Below are positions 46,209 through 62,687 of a stretch of DNA of 64,000 nt, in pieces. Source of the DNA: Pseudomonas parakoreensis (GTDB taxonomy: Bacteria > Pseudomonadota > Gammaproteobacteria > Pseudomonadales > Pseudomonadaceae); assembly GCF_021602155.1 (NCBI RefSeq), contig NZ_BQHY01000008.1, positions 186,001 through 250,000 on the forward strand, given 5' to 3'. Position 1 is the stretch's first letter; each line of letters begins with the position of its first letter. The translations under genes and the position numbers were made by a program. Below the pieces are notes generated by a model. That model saw only the letters and a list, made by a program, of their open reading frames with translations, searched no databases and was not told the origin of the DNA.

Positions 46209-47060
46209 TTATTCGGCTGATTCCACGGCCGCGAGCATACGCACCACGTCTACCGTTTCCGCCACATCATGGACGCGCAATATACGCGCTCCTTTAACCG
46301 AAGCGAGTGCTGCGAGAGCCAGACCACCATACAGGCGCTCACCCACGGGGCGGTTCAATGCGTGGCCGATCATGCTTTTGCGTGAGACACCGACCAATAG
46401 CGGACGCCCCAGCGCATGCAGGGCTTCCATATGCTTGAACAAGCTTAGATTGTGCTGCAGGGTTTTCGCGAAACCGAAACCAGGATCAAGAATGATCCGC
46501 TCTGCCGGAATGCCTGCCGCCGCACATTGAGCCATGCGCTCTGCCAGAAACTCACCGACTTCCCGGGTAACGTCCTGATAGCGCGGATTGTCCTGCATGT
46601 CACCCGGCTCGCCGAGCATATGCATCAGACAGACCGGCAACCCGGTCGCGGCTGCGGCATCCAGCGCACCATCGCGGCGCAACGAGCGCACATCATTGAT
46701 CAACCCGGCACCCAGGCGCGCTGTTTCACGCATCACCGCAGGTGTCGAAGTATCGACCGAGATGACCACATCCAGCTCGCGATTGATCAGCTCCACAATC
46801 GGAGCTACGCGTTCCAATTCCTCGAGCGGTGAAACCGCGCGCGCACCAGGCCGGGTCGACTCACCGCCGACATCGATCAGCGTCGCCCCAGCAGCCACCA
46901 TGGCTGCGGCGTGACGCAAGGCCACGTCGAGCTGGTTGTACCGGCCACCATCGGAGAAGGAATCGGGAGTGATATTGAGAATGCCCATGACATGCGTCCG
47001 GGCCAAATCAAGAACCCGGTTGCCGCAAGGCAACCGGGTCAGGGACTGTGCAGAAGTCAT
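46209..47060 (-). CDS. folP: Dihydropteroate synthase
   Basis: 283-residue folate enzyme and sulfonamide target. Seen: [31 protein letters not shown] and [18 protein letters not shown] motifs of the pterin and p-aminobenzoate pockets. Between ftsH (8 bp) and glmM, so in one operon. Confidence 0.97.
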   Translation of the reverse strand: MTSAQSLTRLPCGNRVLDLARTHVMGILNITPDSFSDGGRYNQLDVALRHAAAMVAAGATLIDVGGESTRPGARAVSPLEELERVAPIVELINRELDVVISVDTSTPAVMRETARLGAGLINDVRSLRRDGALDAAAATGLPVCLMHMLGEPGDMQDNPRYQDVTREVGEFLAERMAQCAAAGIPAERIILDPGFGFAKTLQHNLSLFKHMEALHALGRPLLVGVSRKSMIGHALNRPVGERLYGGLALAALASVKGARILRVHDVAETVDVVRMLAAVESAE

Positions 47061-47068
47061 TTCAAACC

Positions 47069-48985
<1,917 letters not shown>

Positions 48986-49178
48986 TTAACTACCCTCTGA
49001 AGCAAGCTCCGCTAATGGCGCGCGCTTCGCATGATATTCACCGGCCTAACTTACTACATTACCTACAACTCTTGCAGGCGCCGTCTGTAACCCTTTGTGA
49101 AACACTTTCTACACAATATTCGCTTATGCACGCGGGGCAAAATACGAAAAACCTATCGCCCCGGCAAAAAACCTCGTT

Positions 49179-49808
49179 TTACTCATTACCGCCACGGTAA
49201 CCCCAAGCCAGCATGTATTGCTCGCGGGAGCTGCCACGGGAGGAGTCCGGCTTGATCATCTGGATCTTGTCGAACTTCTTCCGAGCATCCTTCAGGTAGA
49301 CATCAAAACCTTCGCCCTGAAAAATCTTGATCACAAAATTACCACCCGGCTTGAGTATCCGCTCCGCCAGATCAAGCGCCAGCTCGCAAAGGAACATGGC
49401 TTTTGGCATGTCCACTTCAGGCGTACCACTCATATTGGGGGCCATATCGGAAATCACAAGGTCCACCTGTGAATTACCCACGGCTTCAAGGATTCGCGCG
49501 AGCACTTCGTCCTCGGTGAAATCACCCTGAATAAAGGTCACGTCAGGGATACTGTCCATCTCCAGGATGTCCGAAGCGATCAGTCGCCCCTGACCACCGA
49601 TCAGCCGGCTGGTGACCTGCGACCAGCCGCCGGGCGCCGCACCCAGGTCGACAACGCTCATGCCGGAACGGATCAGCTTGTATTTCTCCTGGATCTCCAG
49701 AAGCTTGTAACTCGCACGCGAGCGGTAGCCATCCTTCTGCGCCTGCTTCACATAAGGATCGTTGACATGTCGTTTCAGCCAACCAAGGCTTGTCTTGGAA
49801 CGCGCCAT
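49179..49808 (-). CDS. rlmE: 23S rRNA (uridine-2552-2'-O)-methyltransferase
   Basis: 209-residue SAM-dependent 2'-O-methyltransferase (FtsJ) acting on the 50S A-loop. SAM-binding [18 protein letters not shown] and catalytic SDMAPNMSG and [11 protein letters not shown] segments are seen. Divergent from yhbY across a perfect palindrome; ftsH follows. Confidence 0.96.
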   Translation of the reverse strand: MARSKTSLGWLKRHVNDPYVKQAQKDGYRSRASYKLLEIQEKYKLIRSGMSVVDLGAAPGGWSQVTSRLIGGQGRLIASDILEMDSIPDVTFIQGDFTEDEVLARILEAVGNSQVDLVISDMAPNMSGTPEVDMPKAMFLCELALDLAERILKPGGNFVIKIFQGEGFDVYLKDARKKFDKIQMIKPDSSRGSSREQYMLAWGYRGGNE

Positions 49809-49863
49809 TGGGCACCTCGATAATAAGGGTCGTGATTAATTGGGCGGATCCACGAACCCTCGG

Positions 49864-49884
49864 GTAAAATGGCCGCCATTTTAC
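49864..49884. promoter_or_regulatory. Perfect palindrome in the rlmE/yhbY divergent region
   Basis: GTAAAATGGC, a central C, then GCCATTTTAC: 10-bp arms. Each arm contains TAAAAT, usable as a -10 box for rlmE on one strand and yhbY on the other, so this may be overlapping divergent promoters or an operator. No regulator is identified. Confidence 0.5.
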
Positions 49885-49909
49885 AGAATCCAGACGAAAG
49901 GGTCAGATT

Positions 49910-50218
49910 ATGCCGCTCACTCCAGAGCAGAAGAAACAGTACAAATCCATTGGTCACCACCTGAAACCGGTTTTGACGGTGGCGGACAACGGTCTGACTG
50001 AAGGTGTATTAGCCGAACTTGAACGCGCCTTGGCGGATCACGAGCTGATCAAGATCAAGCTCAACATCCTCGACCGCGAGTCGCGCCTGGCGCACATTGC
50101 AGAGCTGTGCAAGGTCGGCAAGGCTGATCTGGTACAGGTCATCGGCAAGATGGCGCTGGTTTATCGCAAGAACTTCAGCGTCAACAAGCAGCTGTCGAAC
50201 GTTCATCGCTTCAAGTGA
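49910..50218 (+). CDS. yhbY: YhbY-family (CRM domain) ribosome-associated RNA-binding protein
   Basis: 102 residues, a single CRM/KH-like domain: LTPEQKKQYKSIGHHLKPVL and GLTEGVLAELERAL, with a KIKLNI strand. It associates with pre-50S particles in E. coli. ATG 49910 with AAAGGG upstream. The only plus-strand gene in this part of the block. Confidence 0.93.
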   Translation: MPLTPEQKKQYKSIGHHLKPVLTVADNGLTEGVLAELERALADHELIKIKLNILDRESRLAHIAELCKVGKADLVQVIGKMALVYRKNFSVNKQLSNVHRFK

Positions 50219-50227
50219 TGGCAAGGG

Positions 50228-50632
50228 TCAAGGGTGTGCTTCGCGCACCCTGCCACTCCATCCCGGTAGCGGCTGCAACACCAGCACCAGTCCAGAGAAG
50301 CCCAACAGCAGAAAACTGAATGCCTGCCAGCGCTGCGCTTGCGGCCAGCCGACATGCACGGCGACAAACATCGCACACGCATACAGTGCCATCAACAACA
50401 CCTGCCCGCGAAAATCCCGCCACAGACTGGCAAGGCCCTCGACCCGTACCAGCACCAAAGCCTGAAAAATCACGCAGGCCGCGGCAAAAATCACCAGCGA
50501 CACTTCGAACGCATCGGCAATCTCATCGATCAGCAACGGTGCCAGACCAATCTTGCCCAGCACCGGTCGCAAACCGAGATGAATCAGCCAGAAGCCGCCG
50601 ACCCACAACGTCTGGGTCAGCTGCCAAAGCAT
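50228..50632 (-). CDS. DUF4149-like small membrane protein
   Basis: 134 residues with four hydrophobic helices (LWQLTQTLWVGGFWLIHLGL, VSLVIFAAACVIFQALVLV, VLLMALYACAMFVAVHV and FSFLLLGFSGLVLVL). I chose the ATG complementary to 50630-50632; it lies 28 bp after the greA stop and so ends the carAB-greA operon. Resembles the TMEM205/DUF4149 family by layout. Function unknown. Confidence 0.75.
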   Translation of the reverse strand: MLWQLTQTLWVGGFWLIHLGLRPVLGKIGLAPLLIDEIADAFEVSLVIFAAACVIFQALVLVRVEGLASLWRDFRGQVLLMALYACAMFVAVHVGWPQAQRWQAFSFLLLGFSGLVLVLQPLPGWSGRVREAHP

Positions 50633-50660
50633 GGTGCCCGCACGTAGCGGGCGCCTGCCT

Positions 50661-51133
50661 TCAGATGTGACGGACTTCGACAATCTCGTACTCGATAACA
50701 CCACTCGGCGTTTTCACGGCAACCACGTCACCCTCTTCCTTGCCGATCAAGGCACGGGCCAAGGGCGAGCCGACCGAAATCTTGCCGAGTTTGAAGTCAG
50801 CCTCATCCTCACCCACGATGTGGTAAGCGACGCTTTCATCCGTCTCGACGTTGGCGATTTCGACAGTGGTACCGAAGATCACTTTGCCGGTGTGCGGAAT
50901 GGTCGTGACATCGATGATGACCTGATTCTGGATCCGGCCTTCGATATCACGGATCCGCGCCTCGACCATGCCCTGCTGTTCGCGGGCGGCATGGTATTCG
51001 GCGTTTTCCTTCAGATCACCCAGCTCGCGAGCCGTACCGATGTCCTGGCTGAGCTTCGGACGAACGACCTTGGTCAGGTGAGCGTGTTCTTCTTCCAGGG
51101 CTTTTGCGCCCTGGACGGTCATTGGGTACTTGA

Positions 51134-51137
<4 letters not shown>
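50661..51137 (-). CDS. greA: Transcription elongation factor GreA
   Basis: 158 residues: N-terminal coiled coil whose tip carries acidic residues ([31 protein letters not shown]) and C-terminal FKBP-like domain ([18 protein letters not shown]). It rescues backtracked RNA polymerase. Its ATG overlaps the carB TGA (ATGA), matching the published carA-carB-greA operon of P. aeruginosa. Confidence 0.97.
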
Positions 51138-54355
<3,218 letters not shown>

Positions 54356-54481
54356 GGGTTTGTCACTCAAATCCGCAGGTCAGTCGGCAAGCCGTCTTGA
54401 TCGATTTCTGAAGCCCTGAGGGGCGCCACCGGTGTCGGGGCCGCCCTCGAGGGCTTCTCGCTACAGTCTCAAGGCGAACGC

Positions 54482-55618
54482 TTAGCGTCGCTTGGCCATC
54501 TCGTTGATGAAGCGGTCGAACAGGGGCGCCACATCGTTCGGGCCCGGGCTCGCTTCAGGGTGGCCCTGGAAGCTGAACGCGCTCTTGTCGGTGCGCTCGA
54601 TGCCTTGCAGGGTGCCATCGAACAGCGATTTGTGGATCGCACGCACGTTGGCCGGCAGGGTCGCTTCGTCAACCGCGAAACCGTGGTTCTGGCTGGTGAT
54701 CATCACGACGCCAGTGTCCAGATCCTGTACCGGGTGGTTGGCACCGTGGTGGCCATGGCCCATTTTCAGGGTCTTGGCGCCGGAGGCCAGAGCCAGCAGC
54801 TGGTGACCAAGGCAGATACCGAAGACCGGAATTTCGGTTTCCAGCACTTCCTTGATCGCCTTGATCGCGTAGTCGCAAGGCTCCGGGTCACCAGGGCCGT
54901 TGGACAGGAACACGCCGTCCGGCTTGAGCGCCAGCACGTCGGCTGCCGGGGTTTGCGCCGGCACCACGGTCACGCGGCAGCCGCGCTCGACCAGCATGCG
55001 CAGGATGTTCAGCTTGACGCCGTAGTCGTAGGCAACCACGTGGTATGGCAGCTCGGACGCTTCGAGGGTCGCGTGACTGTCGGTCTTCAGATCCCAGACA
55101 GTGGAGCGCCATTCGTACTTTTCCTTGGTGCTGACGACTTTCGCCAGATCCATGCCCTTCAGGCCCGGGAAGCCTTGCGCGGCGGCAATTGCAGCTTCTT
55201 CGGAGATGTTGTCGCCGGCCATGATGCAGCCGTTCTGTGCGCCTTTTTCACGCAGGATGCGGGTCAGGCGGCGGGTGTCGATACCGGCGATTGCTACAAC
55301 GTTGTTGGCTTTCAGGTAATCGGACAGGGACATCGTGTTACGCCAGTTGCTCGCTACCAGCGGCAGGTCACGGATGACCAGGCCAGCGGACCATACTCGG
55401 TCGGACTCGGCATCTTCCGGCGTGGTGCCGGTGTTGCCGATGTGCGGGTAAGTCAGGGTAACGATCTGTTGGGCGTAGGAAGGATCGGTAAGGATTTCCT
55501 GATAGCCGGTCATTGCGGTGTTGAACACCACCTCACCAACGGTTTGACCGTCGGCTCCAATGGCTTCGCCGCGAAAAATGCTGCCATCAGCAAGGGCGAG
55601 TATGGCTGGCTTAGTCAA
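54482..55618 (-). CDS. carA: Carbamoyl-phosphate synthase small (glutaminase) subunit
   Basis: 378 residues; class I glutamine amidotransferase at the C-terminus with catalytic cysteine in [15 protein letters not shown] and partner histidine/glutamate in [10 protein letters not shown] chose TTG complementary to 55616-55618 ([16 protein letters not shown]), which has GGGAGG 5 bases upstream; a TTG start for carA is known in Pseudomonas. It is preceded by a terminator-like hairpin at 55664-55702. Confidence 0.96.
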   Translation of the reverse strand: MTKPAILALADGSIFRGEAIGADGQTVGEVVFNTAMTGYQEILTDPSYAQQIVTLTYPHIGNTGTTPEDAESDRVWSAGLVIRDLPLVASNWRNTMSLSDYLKANNVVAIAGIDTRRLTRILREKGAQNGCIMAGDNISEEAAIAAAQGFPGLKGMDLAKVVSTKEKYEWRSTVWDLKTDSHATLEASELPYHVVAYDYGVKLNILRMLVERGCRVTVVPAQTPAADVLALKPDGVFLSNGPGDPEPCDYAIKAIKEVLETEIPVFGICLGHQLLALASGAKTLKMGHGHHGANHPVQDLDTGVVMITSQNHGFAVDEATLPANVRAIHKSLFDGTLQGIERTDKSAFSFQGHPEASPGPNDVAPLFDRFINEMAKRR

Positions 55619-55663
55619 GAAGACCTCCCGTAAATAACGCATGAAAGGGCAATCGCAGGTTGT

Positions 55664-55702
55664 AAAAAAGCGGAGTGACGTATGGACACGTCACCCCGCT
55701 TC
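55664..55702 (-). terminator. Terminator/attenuator between dapB and carA
   Basis: On the minus strand AAGCGGGGTGACGT pairs with ACGTCACTCCGCTT (one G-T pair) around a 5-6 base loop, followed by six Ts. It sits 46 bp before the carA start. It could end dapB transcription or attenuate carAB in response to pyrimidines or arginine. Confidence 0.75.
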
Positions 55703-55875
55703 TTCACTGAATTATTCTGCGCGCTTTTAGTGGACACACTAAAGCTGTAGCTTACAGAAAAAGGCTTTTTTGGTCCACCGCTAAAGAGCCTAAAAGGCCG
55801 GAGAATGCGACAGGGCGTCGCGCGGTGGAGAAAAACCAGCGCAAACCGGGCGTTTGCGCTGGGTAAAACATTCAA

Positions 55876-56691
<816 letters not shown>

Positions 56692-57816
56692 TTACAGATC
56701 GCCGAAGAAGCGCTTCACACCATCGAACCAACCAGTGGTTTTCGGCGAGTGGCTGTTATCGTCCGCCAGCGAGCTGCGGAATTCTTCGAGCAGTTCGCGC
56801 TGACGACGATTCAGATTGACCGGGGTCTCGACCGCTACGCGGCACATCAAGTCGCCCGCACCACCGCCACGCACCGGCGCCACGCCTTTGCCGCGTACAC
56901 GGAACTGCTTGCCGGTCTGGGTGCCTTCGGGGATTTTCAATTTGACGCGACCGTCGAGGGTCGGGATTTCCAGCTCGCCGCCGAGCGCCGCATCAACAAA
57001 GCTGATCGGCACTTCGCAGAACAGGTGCTTGCCATCGCGCTGGAAGATGTCGTGCTCGCGCACGTTGATCACCACGTACAGGTCGCCGGTCGGGCCGCCC
57101 TGGGTGCCCGCCTCGCCCTCGCCGGACAGACGAATGCGGTCGCCGGTATCAACACCAGCCGGCACTTTGACCGACAGGGTCTTGTATTCTTCGACGCGAC
57201 CGTCGCCGTGGCAGGAATCGCACGGATCGGAAATGATCTTGCCCTGGCCATGGCAGCGCGGGCAGGTCTGCTGCACCGAGAAGAAGCCCTGCTGCATGCG
57301 CACCTGACCGATGCCGCCGCAGGTCGGGCAGGTCGATGGCGACGAGCCTTTCTTCGCGCCGGAACCGTCGCACGGCTTGCAGTTGACCAGTGTCGGAACG
57401 CGGATATTCACGGTGGTACCGCGTACCGCTTCTTCCAGATTCAGCTCCAGGGTGTAGCGCAAATCGCTGCCGCGCTGGGCGCCGCCACGGGAACCGCCGC
57501 GACCGCCACCGAAGAAGTCACTGAAGACATCGCCAAAGATGTCAGAGAAATTCTGCCCGCCGAAACCGGCACCACCGCCACCCATGCTTGGGTCGACGCC
57601 AGCATGACCGTACTGGTCGTAGGCCGCGCGCTTGCTCGAATCGGACAATACTTCGTAGGCTTCGTTGGCCTCTTTGAACAGTTCTTCCGACGCTTTGTCA
57701 TCGGGATTACGGTCCGGGTGGTGCTTCATCGCCAGGCGACGATAGGCCTTTTTCAGGTCTGCATCGCTTGAACCACGCTCGACACCCAATACTTCGTAAT
57801 AGTCACGCTTTGCCAT
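56692..57816 (-). CDS. dnaJ: Chaperone DnaJ
   Basis: 374-residue Hsp40 co-chaperone. J domain with H33-P34-D35, a Gly/Phe-rich linker (about 75-110), four CxxCxGxG zinc repeats ([32 protein letters not shown]), and a C-terminal substrate domain. I chose the ATG complementary to 57814-57816 ([11 protein letters not shown]). The 296-bp gap to dnaK holds no gene, only the REP at 58039-58058. Confidence 0.98.
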   Translation of the reverse strand: MAKRDYYEVLGVERGSSDADLKKAYRRLAMKHHPDRNPDDKASEELFKEANEAYEVLSDSSKRAAYDQYGHAGVDPSMGGGGAGFGGQNFSDIFGDVFSDFFGGGRGGSRGGAQRGSDLRYTLELNLEEAVRGTTVNIRVPTLVNCKPCDGSGAKKGSSPSTCPTCGGIGQVRMQQGFFSVQQTCPRCHGQGKIISDPCDSCHGDGRVEEYKTLSVKVPAGVDTGDRIRLSGEGEAGTQGGPTGDLYVVINVREHDIFQRDGKHLFCEVPISFVDAALGGELEIPTLDGRVKLKIPEGTQTGKQFRVRGKGVAPVRGGGAGDLMCRVAVETPVNLNRRQRELLEEFRSSLADDNSHSPKTTGWFDGVKRFFGDL

Positions 57817-58038
57817 AAGTCTTTGCACTCTTGAGGACGTTCGGCAAACCCCTCCTGAGGATGGCCAAACTCGTTGAGCCCCAATACAGGCCCGGACCCA
57901 ACTCACGTCAATTCAACGATCCTGGTCTTTGTTTCTTGTGGTACTTGCGGCACGAAAAGCAGGAGCATTCCCGGCCATACCAACAGCATGCAAGGCTTGT
58001 CGCATGCTGTAAAAATTCACGTATTCCAGATACGCCAA

Positions 58039-58058
58039 CGCGGGAGCAAGCTCCCGCG
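58039..58058. repeat. Solitary REP-like palindrome
   Basis: CGCGGGAGCAAGCTCCCGCG is a perfect 20-bp palindrome, like the core of family C REPs, and stands alone between dnaK and dnaJ. It might also act as an intercistronic hairpin. Confidence 0.6.
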
Positions 58059-58112
58059 CGGCGACATCCTACCAGTCACCGCCGCAAGGCAGTCAACCGG
58101 CCGACCAACAAC

Positions 58113-60029
58113 TTACTTGTGGTCTTTGACTTCTTCGAACTCGGCATCGACAACATCGTCAGCCTTTTCAGCTTTCTCGTCGTGCGGCGCCGCGCCTTCA
58201 GCAGGCTGAGCCTGTTCGGCGTACATCTTCTGGGCAACCGGAGCCGAGACTTTCGACAGCTCTTCGATCTTCGCTTCGATGGCAGCCTTGTCGTCGCCTT
58301 TCACAGCGGCTTCCAGTGCAACCACGGCAGCTTCAATCGCGGTCTTCTCTTCGGCGCTGACCTTGTCGCCCGCTTCGGTGACCATTTTGCGAGTCGAGTG
58401 AACCAGTGCGTCACCCTTGTTACGGGATTCAGCCAGCTCCGCGAACTTGCGGTCTTCCTCGGCGTTCAGCTCGGCGTCGCGAACCATCTTCTGAATTTCT
58501 TCATCCGACAGACCGGAGTTGGCCTTGATGGTGATCTTCTGCTCTTTACCGGTCGCCTTGTCTTTCGCGCCAACGTGCAGGATGCCGTTTGCGTCGATGT
58601 CGAAGGTCACTTCGATCTGCGGCACGCCACGTGGAGCAGGTGGAATGTCGGCCAGGTCGAACTTGCCCAGCGACTTGTTCTGCGCAGCTTGCTTACGCTC
58701 GCCTTGCAGGACGTGAATGGTCACGGCGCCCTGGTTGTCGTCGGCAGTCGAGAACACTTGCGATTTCTTGGTAGGAATCGTGGTGTTTTTCTCGATCAGC
58801 GCGGTCATCACGCCACCCATGGTTTCGATACCCAGGGTCAGCGGGCTGACGTCGAGCAGCAGAACGTCTTTCACGTCACCGGCCAGAACGGCGCCCTGGA
58901 TCGCAGCACCCATGGCAACCGCTTCGTCCGGGTTCACGTCTTTACGTGCTTCTTTACCGAAGAAATCGGTCACCAGCTTCTGTACCAGCGGCATACGGGT
59001 CTGACCGCCGACCAGAATCACGTCATTGATCGCGCCAACGTCGATACCGGCGTCTTTCATGGCGATGCGGCAAGGTTCGATGGTGCGCTGAACCAGGTCT
59101 TCAACCAGTGCTTCGAGCTTGGCACGCGAAATCTTCACGTTCAGGTGCTTAGGACCGGTGGCGTCTGCAGTGATGTACGGCAGGTTGACGTCGGTCGACT
59201 GCGCGGACGACAGCTCGATCTTGGCTTTCTCAGCGGCTTCTTTCAGGCGCTGCATGGCCAGCGGGTCACCTTTGAGGTTCATGCCGCTTTCTTTCTTGAA
59301 TTCGTCAACGAGGTAGTCGATCAGACGAATGTCAAAGTCTTCACCGCCGAGGAAGGTGTCACCGTTGGTGGCCAACACTTCGAACTGGTGCTCGCCGTCA
59401 ACCTCAGCGATCTCAATCACCGACACGTCGAAAGTACCGCCACCCAGGTCGTAAACGATCACGGTGTGATCGCCCTTGGCCTTGTCCATACCGTAAGCCA
59501 GAGCCGCTGCGGTTGGTTCGTTGATGATACGTTTAACGTCCAGACCGGCGATGCGGCCGGCGTCTTTGGTCGCCTGACGCTGGCTGTCGTTGAAGTAGGC
59601 CGGAACGGTGATCACCGCTTCAGTCACAGGCTCGCCGAGGTAATCTTCGGCAGTCTTCTTCATCTTCTTCAGGATTTCAGCCGAGATTTGTGGCGGCGCC
59701 ATTTTCTGGCCGTTCACTTCAACCCAGGCGTCGCCGTTGTCAGCCTTGGCGATTTTGTACGGGACCATCTTGATGTCTTTCTGTACGACTTCTTCGTCGA
59801 ACTTGCGACCGATCAGACGCTTCACCGCGTACAGGGTGTTGTGCGGGTTGGTCACTGCCTGACGCTTGGCCGACTGACCAACGAGGATTTCACCATCGTT
59901 GGCGTAAGCGATGATCGACGGCGTGGTGCGCGCGCCTTCGGCGTTTTCGATAACTTTGGCTACGCCGTTTTCCAGCACGGAGACGCAGGAGTTGGTAGTC
60001 CCCAGGTCGATACCGATAATTTTGCCCAT
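58113..60029 (-). CDS. dnaK: Chaperone DnaK (Hsp70)
   Basis: 638 residues. Nucleotide-binding domain begins [37 protein letters not shown] is the phosphate loop; the substrate-binding domain starts near residue 390 ([19 protein letters not shown]), and the C-terminus EEVKDHK resembles the EEVD-type tail. I chose the ATG complementary to 60027-60029. A sigma-32-like promoter overlaps the end of grpE just upstream. Confidence 0.98.
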   Translation of the reverse strand: MGKIIGIDLGTTNSCVSVLENGVAKVIENAEGARTTPSIIAYANDGEILVGQSAKRQAVTNPHNTLYAVKRLIGRKFDEEVVQKDIKMVPYKIAKADNGDAWVEVNGQKMAPPQISAEILKKMKKTAEDYLGEPVTEAVITVPAYFNDSQRQATKDAGRIAGLDVKRIINEPTAAALAYGMDKAKGDHTVIVYDLGGGTFDVSVIEIAEVDGEHQFEVLATNGDTFLGGEDFDIRLIDYLVDEFKKESGMNLKGDPLAMQRLKEAAEKAKIELSSAQSTDVNLPYITADATGPKHLNVKISRAKLEALVEDLVQRTIEPCRIAMKDAGIDVGAINDVILVGGQTRMPLVQKLVTDFFGKEARKDVNPDEAVAMGAAIQGAVLAGDVKDVLLLDVSPLTLGIETMGGVMTALIEKNTTIPTKKSQVFSTADDNQGAVTIHVLQGERKQAAQNKSLGKFDLADIPPAPRGVPQIEVTFDIDANGILHVGAKDKATGKEQKITIKANSGLSDEEIQKMVRDAELNAEEDRKFAELAESRNKGDALVHSTRKMVTEAGDKVSAEEKTAIEAAVVALEAAVKGDDKAAIEAKIEELSKVSAPVAQKMYAEQAQPAEGAAPHDEKAEKADDVVDAEFEEVKDHK

Positions 60030-60108
60030 GTTCACTCTCCCGAAACTTTGGATTTTGTTGCCGCAGCAGTGGTGGCTAACTGCGGTAATACTTAAACGCT
60101 TGACTTCT

Positions 60109-60136
60109 AAATGGGGGCCTTGCGGCTAATTTCAAG
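60109..60136 (-). promoter_or_regulatory. Sigma-32 (heat-shock) promoter of dnaK
   Basis: On the minus strand CTTGAAA (60136-60130), a 13-bp spacer, then CCCCATTT (60116-60109): a strong match to the sigma-32 consensus. The -35 lies inside the last codons of grpE, 107 bp upstream of the dnaK start. Confidence 0.9.
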
Positions 60137-60698
60137 CCTTCTCGTCAATCGAAGGCGAAATTGGCGCCGGCGCCTTGCTGACCACAACCATGGCCGGACG
60201 CAACAGGCGACCGTTGAGCTGGTAGCCCTTCTGGAACACCTTCAGAACGCTGTTCGGTTCAACGTCGGCGCTCTCCTGCATGGCCATCGCCTGATGGTGA
60301 ACGGCGTTGAACGGTTCGCCATGCGGATCGATCGCTTCAAGCTGATAACGCTTGAGGGTGTCGTGGAACATTTTCAGGGTCAGCTCGATGCCTTCGCGCA
60401 TCGGACGGATACTTTCGTCGTCCGGGCTCGACAATTCGAGACCGCGCTCCAGGCTGTCAACGATCGGCAGCAAGTCACCGGCGAATTTTTCCAGCGCAAA
60501 CTTGTGCGCCTTCTCGACATCCTGCTCGGCACGGCGGCGGACGTTCTGCAGATCGGCAGCTACGCGCAGAGACTGATCCTGCGCGGCGGCCAACTGCTCT
60601 TCGAGCACTTGTACACGGGTCGCCAGGTCGTCACCCGAAGTTTCGGGCGCCTGATTGGCTTCTGGATTTTGCGTATCTACTGTCTGTTCGTCAGCCAT
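60132..60698 (-). CDS. grpE: Nucleotide exchange factor GrpE
   Basis: 188 residues: acidic N-terminus, long coiled-coil helix ([20 protein letters not shown]) and C-terminal beta domain ([20 protein letters not shown]). It releases ADP from DnaK. Preceded by a sigma-32-type promoter and with a short leader carrying AAAGGAG. Confidence 0.96.
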   Translation of the reverse strand: MADEQTVDTQNPEANQAPETSGDDLATRVQVLEEQLAAAQDQSLRVAADLQNVRRRAEQDVEKAHKFALEKFAGDLLPIVDSLERGLELSSPDDESIRPMREGIELTLKMFHDTLKRYQLEAIDPHGEPFNAVHHQAMAMQESADVEPNSVLKVFQKGYQLNGRLLRPAMVVVSKAPAPISPSIDEKA

Positions 60699-60751
60699 AG
60701 AATTCTCCTTTCAATTACGTCCGCGAGCTGTACTCGCGCTTCTGCCCCGAT

Positions 60752-60779
60752 ATATGGGGCCGCAAAATCAGGCTTCAAG
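60752..60779 (-). promoter_or_regulatory. Sigma-32 (heat-shock) promoter of grpE
   Basis: Minus-strand CTTGAAG (60779-60773), 13-bp spacer, CCCCATAT (60759-60752). It lies 54 bp upstream of the grpE start. Same spacing as the dnaK promoter. Confidence 0.92.
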
Positions 60780-60898
60780 GGCCTGCAATGATTAACCCTA
60801 CAAAAAAGTGCTGCATTGTCATTCCTGCTCGGACTAAGCATTTGATCGGATCAAGCAAATCGAGCTAAGCGAGGGCATTGTCAGGCCGAAACAAAACA

Positions 60899-60914
60899 CT
60901 GTATAAATAACCAG
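60899..60914. promoter_or_regulatory. LexA box of recN
   Basis: CTGTATAAATAACCAG matches the SOS consensus CTG-N10-CAG and 13 of 16 bases of the ideal box. It ends 24 bp before the recN start and overlaps a TATAAA -10-like sequence. Confidence 0.8.
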
Positions 60915-60938
60915 ACCTAAAGCCTGGGAGCGGCCTTT

Positions 60939-62612
60939 ATGCTGGTGCACCTGTCCGTACACAACTACGCCATCGTTGAACATCTCGATCTCGAACTTGA
61001 TCGCGGGATGAGCGTGATCACAGGGGAAACCGGCGCCGGCAAGTCAATCATGCTCGACGCCCTGGGCCTGACCCTTGGCGACCGCGCCGACAGCGGCGTG
61101 GTTCGCCCGGGCGCCGACAAGGCCGACATTCTGGCCACCTTCGACCTGGTCGACATTCCCGAAGCCCATGCCTGGCTGGCCGAGCGCGACCTCGAAAACG
61201 ACGGCCCCTGCATCCTGCGCCGGGTGATCACCGCCGAAGGCCGTTCGCGCGGCTATATCAATGGCACACCCTGCCCGCTCGGTGATCTCAAGGCTCTCGG
61301 CGAACTGCTGATCGATATCCACAGCCAGCACGAACACCAGTCCCTGCTGAAAACCGACACTCACCGGCGCCTGCTCGACGAATACGCCGGCGCTACCGAT
61401 CTGGCCCGCCAGGTGCAACTCGCCGCGCAGCGCTGGCGCCAGACCCGCCAGGAACTGGAGCGCCTCTCCAACTCGGGTGACGAGCAACGCGCGCGTCACC
61501 AATTGCTCAGCTACCAGCTCGAAGAGCTGGAGAACCTCGGCCTCGGCGAAAATGAACTCGAACAGCTGGAGCAGGAACACAAGAATCTGACCAACGCCGA
61601 AACCCTGCTTGGCATTTGCCGACAAGTGGTCGAGCAGTGCAGCGAAAGCGATTCCGGCAATGTGCTGAATGCGCTGACAGCCAGCCTCAACCGCCTGTCG
61701 AGCGTGAACAACTCGGTTGGCGCACTGGGCGAAGCCAGCAGCCTGCTGACCAGCGCGCAGATCCAGGTTGAAGAAGCCGTCGGCGAGCTCAATCGCTTCC
61801 TCGACAACTTCGATGCCGATCCGGCGCGCCTGCAGTATCTGGAAGAACGCCTCGACGCGATTTACACCCTGGCGCGCAAGCACCGGATCCAGCCAAACGA
61901 AGTCGCCGAGATGCAGCAGAAATTGCTCGATGAAATCGAGACATTGAATGCCAACGACGAATCCATCGAACGCCTGGGTGATGAACTGGCCTCTTATGCC
62001 CGCCATTATCAAGAGAAGGCCCGGGAACTGAGCGACTTGCGCCATCAGGCCGCCAGCAGCCTCGCCAGCGCCGTGGAGCAAGAGATCCAGCGTTTGGGCA
62101 TGCCGGGCGGACGCTTCACCATCGAGCTGCGCGCCAATACCAGCGACGAACTACAGCCTAACGGCCTGGAACAAGTCGAACTGCTGGTCAGCGCCAACCC
62201 CGGCCAGCCGCTCAAGGCGCTGGCCAAAGTAGCCTCCGGTGGCGAGCTGTCGCGAATCAGCCTGGCGATTCAAGTGATCACTGCGCAGACCTCACGAGTG
62301 CCAACCCTGGTATTCGACGAAGTGGACGTGGGTATCGGCGGGCCGACAGCGGAAATCGTCGGTCAGTTGTTGCGGCGTCTTGGCGATCGCGGCCAAGTGC
62401 TGACCGTGACGCATTTGCCGCAAGTGGCGGCGCAGGGTCATCAGCATTTATTTGTGCACAAGGTTCGCGGTGAACAGGCTACCCACACCGCCGTGTCCAA
62501 ACTGAGCAAGAACGACCGCATAGAGGAAGTAGCGCGGATGCTGGGCGGCATCGACTTGACCAAAGAGTCCTTGGCTCACGCGAAAAAAATGGTGGTCACG
62601 GCAAAAGTTTAA
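60939..62612 (+). CDS. recN: DNA repair protein RecN
   Basis: 557-residue SMC-like ATPase for double-strand break repair. Walker A ITGETGAGKSIMLDALGL near residue 30, a long coiled-coil middle, and the C-terminal signature ASGGELSRISLAIQ, then Walker B LVFDEVDVGIGG. GGGAG lies 8 bases before ATG 60939. SOS-controlled through the LexA box. Confidence 0.97.
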   Translation: MLVHLSVHNYAIVEHLDLELDRGMSVITGETGAGKSIMLDALGLTLGDRADSGVVRPGADKADILATFDLVDIPEAHAWLAERDLENDGPCILRRVITAEGRSRGYINGTPCPLGDLKALGELLIDIHSQHEHQSLLKTDTHRRLLDEYAGATDLARQVQLAAQRWRQTRQELERLSNSGDEQRARHQLLSYQLEELENLGLGENELEQLEQEHKNLTNAETLLGICRQVVEQCSESDSGNVLNALTASLNRLSSVNNSVGALGEASSLLTSAQIQVEEAVGELNRFLDNFDADPARLQYLEERLDAIYTLARKHRIQPNEVAEMQQKLLDEIETLNANDESIERLGDELASYARHYQEKARELSDLRHQAASSLASAVEQEIQRLGMPGGRFTIELRANTSDELQPNGLEQVELLVSANPGQPLKALAKVASGGELSRISLAIQVITAQTSRVPTLVFDEVDVGIGGPTAEIVGQLLRRLGDRGQVLTVTHLPQVAAQGHQHLFVHKVRGEQATHTAVSKLSKNDRIEEVARMLGGIDLTKESLAHAKKMVVTAKV

Positions 62613-62627
62613 GAACGGCAGAAAGCA

Positions 62628-62656
62628 CGAAGGCGACCCTTGAGTCGCCTTCGTTC
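62628..62656 (+). terminator. Terminator of recN
   Basis: CGAAGGCGAC and GTCGCCTTCG form a 10-bp stem with a 6-base loop, followed by a weak T-rich tail (TTCGTTT). It lies 15 bp after the recN stop, before the converging fur gene. Confidence 0.75.
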
Positions 62657-62687
62657 GTTTCGCGAACCTGAAATTCGCGCGACATGC

